A DNA stretch of 64,000 nt, from positions 1,930,561 through 1,994,560 of the forward strand of contig NW_020257756.1 of NCBI RefSeq assembly GCF_003255815.1, written 5' to 3'. Under the pieces are notes generated by a model. It saw only the letters and a program-made list of their open reading frames with translations. It was not told where the DNA came from and did no database searches. Within the stretch, counting starts at the first letter, position 1. Every line of letters begins with the position of its first letter. The DNA is from Theropithecus gelada. Lineage: Eukaryota; Chordata; Mammalia; Primates; Cercopithecidae. Positions 11,000 to 20,419 of this stretch are shown in pieces. Made by a program: the position numbers and the translations under genes.

Positions 11000-12658
11000 T
11001 TTCTCAGTTCTTACACTTCCTCTATCCTGCTGCTGAGTAAGTAAACTGAAGACTAAGAAGTAATCTTGCAGTAGAGAGTAATAAAGCCCACATTTTAGCA
11101 AAATGCGTTAAGCCTGTTAAGAAAAAAGACAATCTACTTAAACGTGGTTGCTTTATTTTGCACTTTTAAAATTCACAAAAAGCTTTACAATATCTACATT
11201 CTGCCTGTTGGTAACCAAGGCTTTATGGTAAGACAATGAAAATTTTATCACACCAACTGGGCATATGCAAAAAAAATGAATAATTTACAAACAAGTCTTT
11301 TTATTCAAGAACATTATGTAAAATATACACTCTGGTAAACATCTGAATTCATCCATCCTAAAATTAGACTTTAAGACGCAAAAAAAAAAAAAAAAAAAAC
11401 CCCAAACAGATTTTAGCACTAACAAGCCTATCAGAATAATGCTGATGGCAAGCCATAAACAGCTTTAAATGCTGACTGTAATTTGGGGAAAGGGGAGAAA
11501 AAGAAATTATCTGTTGTATCTATATTTAAATACATCTGTTAGTGAGACTTCTCTAATTTAATGAATTTCAACAAAGTGAACAACTCCTGCGCCTTTGGTA
11601 GTTTCTCAAGTTTTGTTTTTAAACTTGTAAGGAAAAACCCCAGGGAAGCGGGGAGAAGGAAAAACAAGACTAGAACTTTCTTAGTCTTGAACACCAGAAC
11701 ACTGCCGCCCTCCTTGGCGGGGAGCAGTCTTGCGCTGGATGATCAAAGGTTGGGTTCCGGAGGACATCCGTAAACAAACTTATCCAGATACATTTCTAAG
11801 GTGGGTAACAAATAAAATCATTGCTCATATAAGGGAAGAATACCAGAGTTGTCATGTGGGATTTGGCTTGGCTTATGTTTTATTAAAGTTAAATAAGTAT
11901 AAACATCTAAATGGCAAAAATAAAAATCCAAGGTGGTCTCATTTAGAAAATTAAAAAAAATAATTAGTGTCCTCAATTAGTTTTTAAATTTGCGGAATGG
12001 CACAATACATATTTTGAGGCACCCGTTATAGAATCTGTTAAAATTATGCATACTACTACTTCCTCTTTTAATATAATTTTTATGTACTCTAGGGTAGGTA
12101 TTATCAGTAGAGGCCACTAAAAATAATGCCAGAATTCAAGTGAGAGAGAATAGAAATGGAAAGAGGAAGGGAGGATAATGAAATTGGGTAGTAAGTAATA
12201 ACAAACATGAGTTTTAAAGTTTCCTCACTAATAACACAGAATTGTATATTTTGGCTCAATGCCACTAGGCTGCTGAAGTGACCAGGAAGTGAGTGGAATA
12301 TCGTAATTGTCCCAGTTAGATTCTTAGCTAACTCGTGATTTGGGTGAGGGGTCATTTTCACAGACTGCTCGGTAAGGGGTAGCTGTGCTGTGCTAACTGC
12401 CTATCCGCTTTGTTTCTTTCAAGAACACTTTTGAAAGGACAAGAACCTACAAAAGGCAGCAGAACAGAACAAAGAACTCATTAGACTACAGAGATTAACA
12501 CAGCAATAATCTGCCAATAGTTTAATCATGGACATGTTACAATCATCTTGTTTCTTGAGATGGAGAGTATGGGCCTACAAAAAATAGAATAAATAAAATT
12601 CCACTATTCTTGGCATATTCCAAAATTTTCCTCTTTTGATCAGAATTTTTTTGGACAA
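11000..12658. other. No gene; holds the orphan LTR slice
   Basis: AT-rich unassigned DNA apart from 11698-11797. A 20-nt A run is at 11380-11399. Confidence 0.55.
11698..11797 (-). repeat. Orphan 100-bp slice of the HERV-K LTR
   Basis: By direct reading this matches 17502-17601 of the 5' LTR at 98 of 100 positions, in the same orientation. The two differences (11707 region and 11719 region) are CpG here and CpA in the 5' LTR. Neither LTR end is present and no poly(A) or target duplication is visible. Flanks on both sides are unrelated to LTR. It is closer to the 5' LTR than to the 3' LTR. Confidence 0.88.
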
Positions 12659-12664
12659 GTCCCA
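12659..12664. repeat. Left target-site duplication of provirus (gtccca)
   Basis: Six bases immediately outside the 3' LTR that are identical to the six bases just outside the 5' LTR at 17767-17772. Six bp is the usual duplication length for HERV-K integrases. Confidence 0.9.
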
Positions 12665-13111
12665 TGCCAAGTCTGTCCTGAAGACGCTGGCTGAGCGATG
12701 GATGAAAGGAGTATTCTGACACAGGTATTTTGTGTGAGAATGGCTAGGCGACTGCCGACTTTAGTGCAGCCGAAGACAGAGTGCAGTCCTGATAAGCTGG
12801 AGCCGTTTGTATTTATTCAGTACAGACACAATACCAAAGGCCTGAAGCCAACACAATTTGTGAGTAATGAACACTGTCGCCTCCCCTTTGCAGGGAGCAG
12901 TCTTGCACGGTTTCTGGAGGACATAAGTAAACAAACTTATCTAGATAAATCCCTTTACACACCCTTGTTACCTACTGTTCGCCCTCAGCCTCAGGGTACG
13001 AGAATTAGCTGCCTTCAGCTTTATTCTCTCCCGAAGTTTTGGAAAACCTCCCTGCCTTCCAATTGCATCTTTCCTTATAGCGTCTCCTACCACCCTGACC
13101 AATCTCCTACA
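12665..13111 (-). repeat. 3' LTR of the HERV-K provirus
   Basis: 447 bp, beginning tgccaagtctgtcc and ending ctcctaca on the + strand, the same termini as the 5' LTR. It aligns with the 5' LTR along its length but has many substitutions and a deletion near 12900-12915. One AATAAA lies on the minus strand near 12812. It is preceded (in provirus direction) by a polypurine tract. Confidence 0.92.
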
Positions 13112-13131
13112 TCACCCCTTTTCTGTTTTTT
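13112..13131 (-). other. Proviral polypurine tract
   Basis: Just upstream of the 3' LTR on the minus strand lies aaaaacagaaaaggggtga, a purine-rich run in the position used to prime plus-strand synthesis in retroviruses. Confidence 0.7.
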
Positions 13132-13475
13132 GCATCAGGTTTTGTTGATTGACGACTACAGATGTGTGCAGCAACAGTTTTGTCAGGCATAGCAGTTACT
13201 GCTTGTTTTCCGGCTTTAGATCCTAGAATTAGTAAACAACAAGAGACAAACATGAGTGTAATTAGTAATATTCTTTTCTAATTAAGAAGTGACCCCCAGG
13301 AGTGGGGGTCTATCTAGGAGAGATGTTTTCGCATATCCTTCTATATGGCTGTTACTGAGGAACCCCACTGGGGGTATGTTAATCCCTCCTAGCTAAAAAG
13401 TCACAGTTAGAAGCTGGGAAGGGGATGTCTGCCTAAGTAATAGGGCTGAAAAAAAGGCAGATTTAGAAAATGGGC
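13132..13475 (-). other. Proviral env-to-LTR remnant
   Basis: Sequence between the broken env leader and the polypurine tract. It has no long open frame in the proviral sense. It is probably the residue left after a large env deletion, with a possible acceptor-like region near the 3' end. No gene is supported. Confidence 0.5.
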
Positions 13476-13795
13476 TTAATAGGGTATAGCAGGTACAGGT
13501 AACAGGCAAAGTGAGAGAATAAAAAGGATTAATACCTTACGCGAGTTGCAATGTACAACAGAGAGCATAGCAAGGAACAAATTTTCCTGAGTGAATGGTG
13601 TCTGTGTTCGAAGCAGGATTCGCTCAGCCTCCTGAGTTGTCTTCTTCAGCATCCCCCAGGTAATGTCCGGGGCTCCTGTCGTCCGACGAAACTGTGTCAT
13701 CCGACGAACCCGTTTCTTCCGGGCCTGTGGGGGCTGCGGGGACTGCAGGGGCTGTGGGGCCTGCGGGGTCGTTTCCTTCATTTCTGGTACCAGGT
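13476..13795 (-). pseudogene. HERV-K env remnant (N-terminal leader only)
   Basis: The frame 13476-13877 contains, from about residue 30, a proline/glutamine-rich stretch, a basic cluster (ARKKRVRRMTQFRR) and a hydrophobic run near its end (VLILFILSLCLLPVPAI). This looks like the long Env signal peptide of HERV-K. It stops at 13476. The rest of the surface subunit and all of the transmembrane subunit are absent: only about 360 bp of non-coding remnant lies between here and the 3' LTR. No Env protein can be made. Confidence 0.7.
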
Positions 13796-13899
13796 TGGGT
13801 CCTAGCCCCACTATGGTATGGTTTGATGCATCGTGCTGGAATCCAAAGAGGGCCTGAGGGGGTGTGAACACAAGCATATCCTCTTCCCCATGTTAGCAA
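13624..13899 (-). pseudogene. HERV-K integrase C-terminal domain remnant
   Basis: An open frame of 91 codons starting with a WGRGYACV...GPLWIPARCIKPYH pattern, typical of the SH3-like C-terminal DNA-binding domain of betaretroviral integrases. It then runs into a proline/alanine-rich tail that overlaps the env start in another frame, as in other HERV-K genomes. Confidence 0.7.
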
Positions 13900-14700
13900 A
13901 ACATTTGGACCATGCCATATATTACTATTTACATCTTTCCATAAAACTGTGGTTTTATGTCTTGAGAAGTTTTAGCAAAGTGCTTTTCTATAACTGATTG
14001 AAATTTATCATCTAAATTTCAGAAATTAAGGGTAAATAAGGCTTGTGCTAGTAGTGTTTCAGTGTCTTTACTCATAGTCTCCCTTTTTTGTTTTCTGAGC
14101 ATATTTTTAAGGGTGAAGTGGGCACGTTCTACTATGGCCTGTCCTTGGGGGTTATACGGGATGCCTGTGGAGTGTTGGACACTCCAAGTGTGACAAAATT
14201 GTTGAAACTGTGAGCTGGCATAAGCCGGACCCTTATTAGTTTTAATTTTTGTGGGCCGCCCCATAAACATAAAAGTTAAAAGAACATGTTTAATGACAGA
14301 TCAGGTGGACTTTCCAGGAAGAGCATATGTGCTAATTAGGTGAGAACAGGTATCAACGGATACATGTACGTATCTTTGTTTTCCAAATTCAGGGACATGT
14401 ATAACATCTCTTTGTTATAACTGATTAGGTTCTAGTCCTCTAGGGTTAACACCTGTTGAAGGAGGGGACATGCCTGTGAGGCAGCAATCTGGGCATTTAC
14501 AGGATAATTTGTTTAGCTAGTCTTTGCATAAGTTGAACTTGTGTAGTTAAGTTTCTCTAATTTTGGTGGAAAAACTGATGTGATTGGATGGCTTGGTTAA
14601 GCAGTGACATCATAACTTGCAGGTCTGCTTGATCATTGTCATAATCCAGTGGGCCAAGCAGTGAGCTGTGGGCTCAAATACGTGTGATAAAAATAGAATG
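13900..14700 (-). pseudogene. HERV-K pol remnant: integrase (zinc finger and core)
   Basis: Read right to left, there is a zinc-finger-like region (histidines near 14560-14660 and a CPDC pair near 14485), then a core domain. The piece at 14019-14270 contains TKIKTNKGPAYAS and GIPYNPQGQAIVERAHFTL, the recognisable second-aspartate and glutamate regions of retroviral integrase. The usual TDNG is TNKG here, so the second catalytic aspartate is lost. Several frameshifts separate the pieces. Confidence 0.8.
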
Positions 14701-14727
14701 TGTACATTGATCTAACAATTGCTGAAG

Positions 14728-15201
14728 TCAAAGAAAAAAGGCACACAGGGTGGGCTCGAGAATAGACTTAATGAGGGCTGTTTCAAGGTTCTGCAATAAA
14801 TAAGCAGAGTAAGCAGAGTAACTAACAATACTGATGGGCTGAACAGAAAAAGGTTCTAGGGCCAATATTAGGGCTCCAATCTCAGCTCTCTGAGTACTAG
14901 TAAACCTAGATGGAGTGAGGGAGTTAGGTGGTTTCCACCAGATAGCCGCTTTTCCATTTTTATGAGAGTCATCAGTAAAAAGCATTACAAAGTTAGGTAT
15001 GGGGGAGGGAACTACTTTTGTAGGCATAACTACAGGAGTACTAGATAAGAACTGAAATAGTTTGTCAGCAGGAAGGGCATGTTTTATATGGCCTGCATAA
15101 TCAGAGAGTGCTTTCTGAAGGTCTAGAGATAGGGGCAAGACTGCTTCAAACTGTTTTTTACTCAAGGGAATTCTTATGACATCAGGGTCATGACCTAGCA
15201 A
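14728..15201 (-). pseudogene. HERV-K pol remnant: RT connection and RNase H
   Basis: An open stretch of 157 codons. Its N-terminal part resembles the RT connection region. The C-terminal part is RNase H, with LFTDDSHKNGKAAIWW (normally TDGS) and STQRAEIGALILALE. The later conserved aspartate position reads SYSAYSAY, so at least one catalytic residue appears changed. The longest intact pol piece, but without a functional context. Confidence 0.8.
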
Positions 15202-16335
15202 CTGACTGCATCATCTGCTGACTGTATAGATGACTTTACTAACTAGCTGGAAATAGGGAGATAGTGTTTTAGTCCCAGTATGTGAGCAAAAAACCTATTC
15301 TAGGAAGTGCAGCCCCAGGGCCATTTGTCCTATTAATCCCGTAGGGGAAATATTTAATAGGAAAAACAAACAATTGGACTGAGTATTGTGGGTCTATGCA
15401 ATCTAGTTGCCTCTGAGAAATAGCTTGATTTCCTCAATTTCTCTTTTTGCTGTGGGGATTAAATACCTGGAAGGGTCTAGGGCTATATTGCCTTTTAGGA
15501 TAGAAAACAGGTTTTGTAATTTATCAGTAGTTATGCCCAAGGTGGTGTGAAGACAGTTAATATTGCCTAGCAATTTTTGATAATGATTTAAGCTATGTTA
15601 GTTGCTAGTATTTAACCTTTTGAGGTCTTATTGACCAGGAAGTTAGTATGTATTCAAGATACTTCTAAGGTGAGGACATCTGTACTTTTTACTTTTTCAG
15701 GTGCTATGATTAAATCTCTTAACTGTGTATTCCTTACAACAGAGACATATAAACTCAAAAGTACTGGCTCCATTGGGGCTGCTAGTAAAATATCATCCAT
15801 AAAAATGAATAATCTTGCAGCTAGGAAATTTTTTTCTACTGGGGAGCAAAGCCTGATTTACATAATATTGACACACGGTAGGACTGTTCGGCATTCCTTG
15901 AGAAAGTACTTTCTAATGAAATAGGTCAGCTGGCCTTTCATTATTGATAGCTGGTATTGTAAACACAAATTTTTCTCTGTCCTGTTCTGCAAGGGGACTA
16001 GTATAAAAGCAGTTTTTTAAGTCAGTAACAACTATAGGCCAATCTTGAGGAATTGCTGCAGGGGAATGGAGCCCATTGAAGGGGCCCCATAGATTGCAAA
16101 TTAGCATTGATAGCTTGTAAGTCATGCAAAAGTCTCCATTTGCCAGACCTTTTGGGAACGATGAAAATGGGCAAATTCCAAAGGCTGTTTGCTGGTTCTG
16201 TATGGCCGGCTTTTAATTGCTCCTCAACTAATTCATTGGCTCGGCTTTTAATTGCTCCTCAACTAATTCATTGGCTCGTTGTAATTTCTCTCCCTTTAAA
16301 GGCCACTGTTCTACCCAAATAGGATTTTAAGACAG
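15202..16335 (-). pseudogene. HERV-K pol remnant: reverse transcriptase
   Basis: This follows the gag remnant after a deletion that removed protease and the RT start. Visible family hallmarks include SGKWRLLHDLQAIN near 16120-16170, a ...DLKNCFYTSPLAEQD... segment near 15990-16040, and the polymerase catalytic box FMDD, whose MDD codons lie at 15792-15800. Frameshifts, stops and a 35-bp tandem duplication (16207-16276) break the frame, so the enzyme is dead even though the catalytic aspartates remain. Confidence 0.8.
16207..16276. repeat. Perfect 35-bp tandem duplication in proviral pol
   Basis: Two identical units (16207-16241 and 16242-16276), each starting cggcttttaattgctcctc. 35 is not a multiple of three, so it shifts the pol frame. 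Confidence 0.95.
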
Positions 16336-16407
16336 CCACGTCAGGGATAGGGGAGGAATTGTAACAGTAGCTATTACTAAAAAGAGGTTTGCTGTTTATA
16401 TAATTCA

Positions 16408-17139
16408 TCAAATTCTGTCCTCCAGGGGAGGTACTGACTGGTCTCTAAAATTGTTTTTAGCTAGCACTGAGCAGTCATATAGGGTTATATGGAAGTTGTC
16501 TGCTATGGCCTCAATTAATCCTTTCATAAATGGGCTAGCAGCTCCGTTTTCTCTAATGCTTTTTCTTCTGTCTTTATAAGCATAAAAAGTAATGGTTCCT
16601 ATACTTGATTGCCTTGTCAATTTTGTATCACTGGGCAGGGCAAGAGGTCCCCTTCTAATGCCGCTTGCCTAAGACAGGGTCCCATAGCTGTAGCGTACCC
16701 CTTGTCTTTTTTCCAATTTATTGGGGGAGGGAGCTCAGGGAAAACCTCCAATTCCTCTTTGGTATCTTTATCCAGTAAAGGGGGTAAAAGGGGACTGAGG
16801 GAGGAAGAGGAGGCGATAAGGTGATGGTTCCTCCTTCCTTCCCTTCTTAGGCTCTTCCATGTACAGCTGGACCAAAGCAGCCTTAACTAAGGCCCATAAC
16901 GTTAAAGATGTTACCAGGACCCATTGCCCTTGTGCATGATATCGTTTAAGATTTCTCCCCACTTGTTCCCAAAGCTCTAGGTCCAGCGTGCCTTCTTCTG
17001 GGAACCATGGGTTTTGGGAAACAACAGTTTGCATTAGGTCCCTTAACTGAGCCTGCGAAACTGAGGCTCCACTGGCTTTAGGCAGTTGTTTCAATACTTT
17101 TATATACTGTTTCTGTTGTGCAGATAGCTGTTGTACCAT
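16408..17139 (-). pseudogene. HERV-K gag remnant (matrix and part of capsid)
   Basis: The first open stretch starts at the ATG at 17139, after a 5' leader with a plausible splice donor (cagtaagtc near 17208). It runs 123 codons to 16768. It shows the betaretroviral matrix-type motif WFPEEGTLDLELWEQVGRN near residues 45-63. A second piece at 16408-16620, in another frame, carries a capsid-like segment (ENGAASPFMKGLIEAI). Between them the frame is broken. The end of capsid and all of nucleocapsid are missing, so this cannot make particles. Known family role: Gag is the structural polyprotein. Confidence 0.8.
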
Positions 17140-17262
17140 GATGAAACCCTAGCTTGAGTACTCCCCTGAACTTGGAAATCCCGAGCGAGCACCAATGACT
17201 TACTGACTGCGCAGTCTCTTCACCTTCGTTTTCGGGGGTTCCGTCGTGATCCATTGCGGCGT

Positions 17263-17280
17263 TCCTCACAGGGGGCACCT
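17263..17280 (-). other. Proviral tRNA primer-binding site
   Basis: Two bases after the 5' LTR end the minus strand reads aggtgccccctgtgagga. The core GGTGCCC resembles the lysine-tRNA type site of HERV-K elements, with a first-base change (A for T) and further mismatches downstream. The position is convincing. The tRNA identity is inferred. Confidence 0.7.
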
Positions 17281-17282
17281 GC

Positions 17283-17766
17283 TGCCAAGTCTGTCCCGCA
17301 GACTCTGGCCGAGTGACGGATGAAAGGAGTATTCAGACGCAGGTATTTTGCGTGAGAATGGCTAGGGGACTGCTGGCTTTAGCGCAGCCGAAAAGAGAGT
17401 GCAGTCCTGATAAACTGGAGCCGCTGCTTGTATTTATTCTGTATTTATTCGGTACAGATAGAATGCCAAAGGCCTGAAGCCAACACGATTTGTGGGTCAT
17501 TAACACTGCCACCCTCCTTGGCAGGGAGCAGTCTTGCGCTGGATGATCAAAGGTTGGGTTCCGGAGGACATCCGTAAACAAACTTATCCAGATACATTTC
17601 TTTACACTACCTTGTTACCTACTCTTCGCCCTCAGCCTCAGGGGAAGAGAATTAGCTGCCTTCAGCTTTATTCTCTGAAGCTTTGCAAAACCTCCCAGTC
17701 TTCCAAGAAGGTTTGGTTTGCGTCTTTCCTTAAAGCTTCTCCTACCACCCTGATCGATCTCCTACA
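17283..17766 (-). repeat. 5' LTR of the HERV-K provirus
   Basis: 484 bp, bounded by TG...CA on either strand (tgcc at 17283 and ctcctaca ending at 17766). On the minus strand the R region has two overlapping-style AATAAA motifs within 17430-17455, one of them in a small extra repeat of a tatttatt unit that the 3' LTR lacks. It contains a stretch around 17534-17560 (ggatgatcaaaggttggg) that is shortened and altered in the 3' LTR. The low-coordinate end is followed by two bases and then the primer-binding site, as expected for a 5' LTR read on the minus strand. Confidence 0.92.
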
Positions 17767-17772
17767 GTCCCA
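17767..17772. repeat. Right target-site duplication of provirus (gtccca)
   Basis: Matches 12659-12664 exactly. The two copies show that both LTR ends are original and that no recombination with another provirus has swapped the flanks. Confidence 0.9.
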
Positions 17773-18145
17773 AACTTAAAATATCCCTCATCTTCCACCT
17801 CAAATTGCCTCTTCTATTTGTTAGTCTTGTATATGATATTATTTAAGTCTCATACATCAGTGACAGAGTCAGGAGTTTCAGGATTATTGTAATAGAAGAC
17901 ATTGAGTTCATTACTTGGAAAAACGGATTTTTTTCTGAGGTATCTCTCAGAGATTTAAGTGCTCTATTTTATCATTGAATGATAATTATTCTCAAAGCAA
18001 ATATTCTCTAAGATACCAAAGTATTCAGTTTATTAGGATAGTACACTTTAACATATTACAAGTTACAAAGCCTAAGAAAAAGCAAGCAACAAGTCAATAA
18101 AATCACAACTTAGAATTCTAACATTTTCAGATGGTATCATATGTC
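17773..18145. other. Spacer between provirus and PPHLN1 3' end
   Basis: Nothing recognised. With the truncated Alu it forms the ~0.54 kb between the 5' LTR and the PPHLN1 cleavage region. Confidence 0.6.
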
Positions 18146-18288
18146 GGCTGGGAGCGGTGGCTCATGCCTGTAATCTCAACACTTTGGGAGGCTGAGGCAG
18201 GCAGATCACTTGAGGCCAGGAGTTAGAGACTAGCCTGGCCAACATGGTGAAACCCCATTTCTACAAAAAAAAAAAAAAAAATACAAAA
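18146..18288 (+). mobile_element. Truncated Alu just past the PPHLN1 poly(A) site
   Basis: Left monomer only, ggctgggagcggtggctcat to an internal A-rich linker (18266-18288). Antisense to PPHLN1. Confidence 0.88.
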
Positions 18289-18304
18289 ATTCTAATTAAA
18301 CATT

Positions 18305-18467
18305 TTAAACAGACTATTTTAGATGTTTATTTAATATTGAAATGTGGTCAACTATCATAAAGTATTTCACTGCATCACAAAAATTCCATATATTAAGGAT
18401 TTACACAATCCAGGAAAAAAATTTTTTAGAAGCTGTTTTTTTTTTTTTCTGGTCTGAGCAAAAAAAT
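18305..18467 (-). other. PPHLN1: PPHLN1 3' untranslated region (short form)
   Basis: This is the minus-strand sequence between the PPHLN1 stop codon and the sequence just beyond an AATAAA hexamer. It is AT-rich and includes a poly-T/A stretch at 18437-18449. The exact cleavage site is inferred as about 15-25 nt past the signal. Longer 3' UTR forms cannot be excluded from sequence alone. Confidence 0.65.
18326..18331 (-). promoter_or_regulatory. Polyadenylation signal AATAAA for PPHLN1
   Basis: The + strand reads tttatt, which is AATAAA on the minus strand. It lies about 137 nt after the PPHLN1 stop codon. It is the first canonical hexamer after the stop, at a spacing that suits a short 3' UTR. 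A truncated Alu begins only about 40 bp further downstream. Confidence 0.7.
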
Positions 18468-18662
18468 CTAAAAAGGCTCTCCAAAATCTTGAGTGGAAGT
18501 ATCATACTCTGCAATGAAATGCTTGAGTTCTTCAACACACCGCTCACCTATTTCATGTAAATTTTGCCTCAATGCAAACTGTATAGACTTTTCTAATGAA
18601 GGATCTTTTTCAATCAGCATTTTCACCACCATCCCGAAAGTTTCACAGTCTTGTCGGTAAAC
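18468..18662 (-). CDS. PPHLN1: Periphilin 1, last coding exon (C-terminal 64 residues and stop)
   Basis: Read on the minus strand, this exon follows a polypyrimidine stretch and AG acceptor (+ strand ctaaaagg just right of 18662). It encodes 64 residues beginning VYRQDCETFG and ending DTSTQDFGEPF, then TAG at 18470-18468. I recognise this as the periphilin C-terminus. Periphilin is a nuclear subunit of the HUSH complex with TASOR and MPP8, which silences retroelements through H3K9 methylation. Its C-terminal helical (Lge1-like) region dimerises and binds TASOR. The visible sequence is rich in charged residues and leucine (KMLIEKDPSLEKSIQFAL, then RCVEELKHFIAEY), as expected for amphipathic helices. 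The reading frame continues in phase 0 from the exon at 62593-62733. There are no internal stops and no frameshifts. The exon is too short and too far from an ATG to look like a gene by ORF length alone. Confidence 0.95.
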   Translation of the reverse strand, partial: VYRQDCETFGMVVKMLIEKDPSLEKSIQFALRQNLHEIGERCVEELKHFIAEYDTSTQDFGEPF

Positions 18663-19075
18663 CTAAAAGGTAAAACACATTCTGGTTAGCTGAGAATGAA
18701 AATAACTAGCCAAATACTTAGCTGACTGAGTTGGCAGAGTTATGACACTAACATCTAAAAGAGAGACACAATATCACAGCAGAACCTTTCTCGGCCTTGC
18801 ATTGTCACTATTACCAGAGGCCACTTAAACTGCTATCCTTGAGATCTGCTGACAACTTGAATGAGAAGGAAAACATTGACATACCACATTACTGAATGCA
18901 GAAGTGTAAGGCAGTCTAATCAAAGGACATCAGACTAGAGATCAGAATAAGAACAAAGGCTAGGGAAGAGGTATCAATGACTTTGTTCATTTATTTGTTT
19001 GGAAGAAAAAAGTTTCTGAGCCCCTAACTTTAGATTCTTTGTTTGAATCATGATCAGATAACAAATTCTGTTTAG
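18663..19075. other. Intronic, nothing recognised
   Basis: Sequence next to the last-exon acceptor. No repeat or gene seen. Confidence 0.55.
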
Positions 19076-19262
19076 TGGCCAGGTGTGGTGTCTCACACCT
19101 GTTATCTTAGCAATTTGGGAGGTGGAAGCGGGTGGATCACTTGAGGTCAGGAGTTCCAGATTAGCCTGGCCAACATGGCAAAACCCCATGTCTACTAAAA
19201 ATATAAAAAATTGGCTGGGCGTGGTGGCGCGCATCTGTAATCCCAGCTACTTGGGAAGGTGG
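19076..19262 (+). mobile_element. 3'-truncated Alu
   Basis: Breaks off at cagctacttgggaaggtgg and joins a different old repeat. Confidence 0.85.
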
Positions 19263-19375
19263 CGGCCTCTATAAACTGGGAAACGCAAGGAAATATATTT
19301 TCCCTAGAGCCTCCAGAGGAAATGCAGCCCTGCACTGGACATTCTGATTCGGGTCCAGTGAAACCTGTTTTGAAC
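19263..19375 (+). repeat. Old LTR-like remnant
   Basis: agcctccagaggaaatgcagc and tccagtgaaacctgttttga resemble a common mammalian LTR-type consensus. The family is not certain. Confidence 0.4.
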
Positions 19376-20131
19376 TTTATATATTATTCTCAGGTTCTCA
19401 TGGACTATTAACCAAGTTAGACAACACTCTGGGCCATAAAATAAACCTTAAATTTGAAATAATAGGTATCATATAAAGTATGCTTTCAGATCACAATGGA
19501 ATTAAATTAGAACTCAACAACAGAAAGCTAGCTGAAAAATCTCAGAATATGTGGAGATTAAACAACACACTTCTAAATAACACACAAAATCCACTGGAAC
19601 TAATAAGTGATTATAGCATGGTTGCAGGACACAGGATCTTTTAATATACAAAAGTCAATTAATTGCTTTCCTACATACCAGTAATGAGCAAATGGAATTT
19701 GAAATTAAAACACAACACCATTTATATTAGCACTGACAAAACCCCTTAAGTTTGAGTCTAACAAAATACATACAAGATTTATATGAGGAAAACTATAAAA
19801 TGCTCATGAAAGATACAAATAAATAGAACATAAATAAAAGATAAACTATATATATTAATATAAATATACATAACATATAAATAAGATATAGAGAGATAGT
19901 CCAAGAATTGACAGGAAGAGTCAATACTGTTAAAATACAAGTGCTTCCCAACTTGACCTACATAAATTTCAGTCTCAATGAAAATCTCAGTAATTAATTT
20001 TGTGAATATTGACAAACTGATTTTAAAGTTCATACACAAAGGCAGAAAACCCATAATACTGAATATAATATTGAAGAAAAAAAGGAAAAAGTCAAAAGAC
20101 TGACACTATCCAATTTCAAAACTTACTGTAA

Positions 20132-20419
20132 AGGTGGCTCACACCTGTAATCCCAGCACTTTGGGAGACTGAGGCGGGCAGATGACCTAAAGTCAGGAGT
20201 TTGAGACCAGCCTGGCCAACATGGTAAAACCCTATCACTACTGAAAATAAAAAATTAGCTGGGCATGGTGGCGTTGTCTGTAGTCCCAGCTACTCAGGAG
20301 GTGGAGGCAGAAGAATTGCTTGACCCTGGGAGGCAGAGGTTGCAGTGAGCCGAGATCATGCAACTGTACTCCAGTCTGGGTGACAGAGTGAGATCTTGTC
20401 TCAAAACAAAAAACAAAAC
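20132..20419 (+). mobile_element. Slightly 5'-truncated Alu in old L1
   Basis: Flanked by the duplication cttactgtaaa (20121-20131 and about 20422-20432). The first ~10 bp of the Alu are missing. Confidence 0.93.

Larger units (their letters stand above)
12665..17766 (-). mobile_element. Defective HERV-K (HML, betaretrovirus-like) provirus
   Basis: A 5.1-kb provirus lies on the minus strand, in the same orientation as PPHLN1. It has an LTR at each end. The 6-bp target duplication gtccca is at 12659-12664 and 17767-17772, which fixes both boundaries. Reading right to left, the order is 5' LTR, primer-binding site, leader, gag N-terminus, part of capsid, reverse transcriptase, RNase H, integrase, start of env, polypurine tract, 3' LTR. 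The gag end, protease, first part of RT and most of env are missing, and the remaining frames carry many stops and frameshifts. The gag and integrase motifs place it in class II (HERV-K). The HML subgroup is not assigned here; HML-6/LTR3 is a possibility only. Confidence 0.92.

Noticed and set aside
11730..11954. ORF sharing its N-terminus with the ORF at 17534 as a gene family
   Set aside because: The shared segment is antisense LTR sequence. It reflects the copied 100-bp slice, not a protein family.
13551..13805. Plus-strand ORF with glycine/leucine repeats
   Set aside because: It is the complement of the proline-rich overlap of the proviral integrase end and env start.
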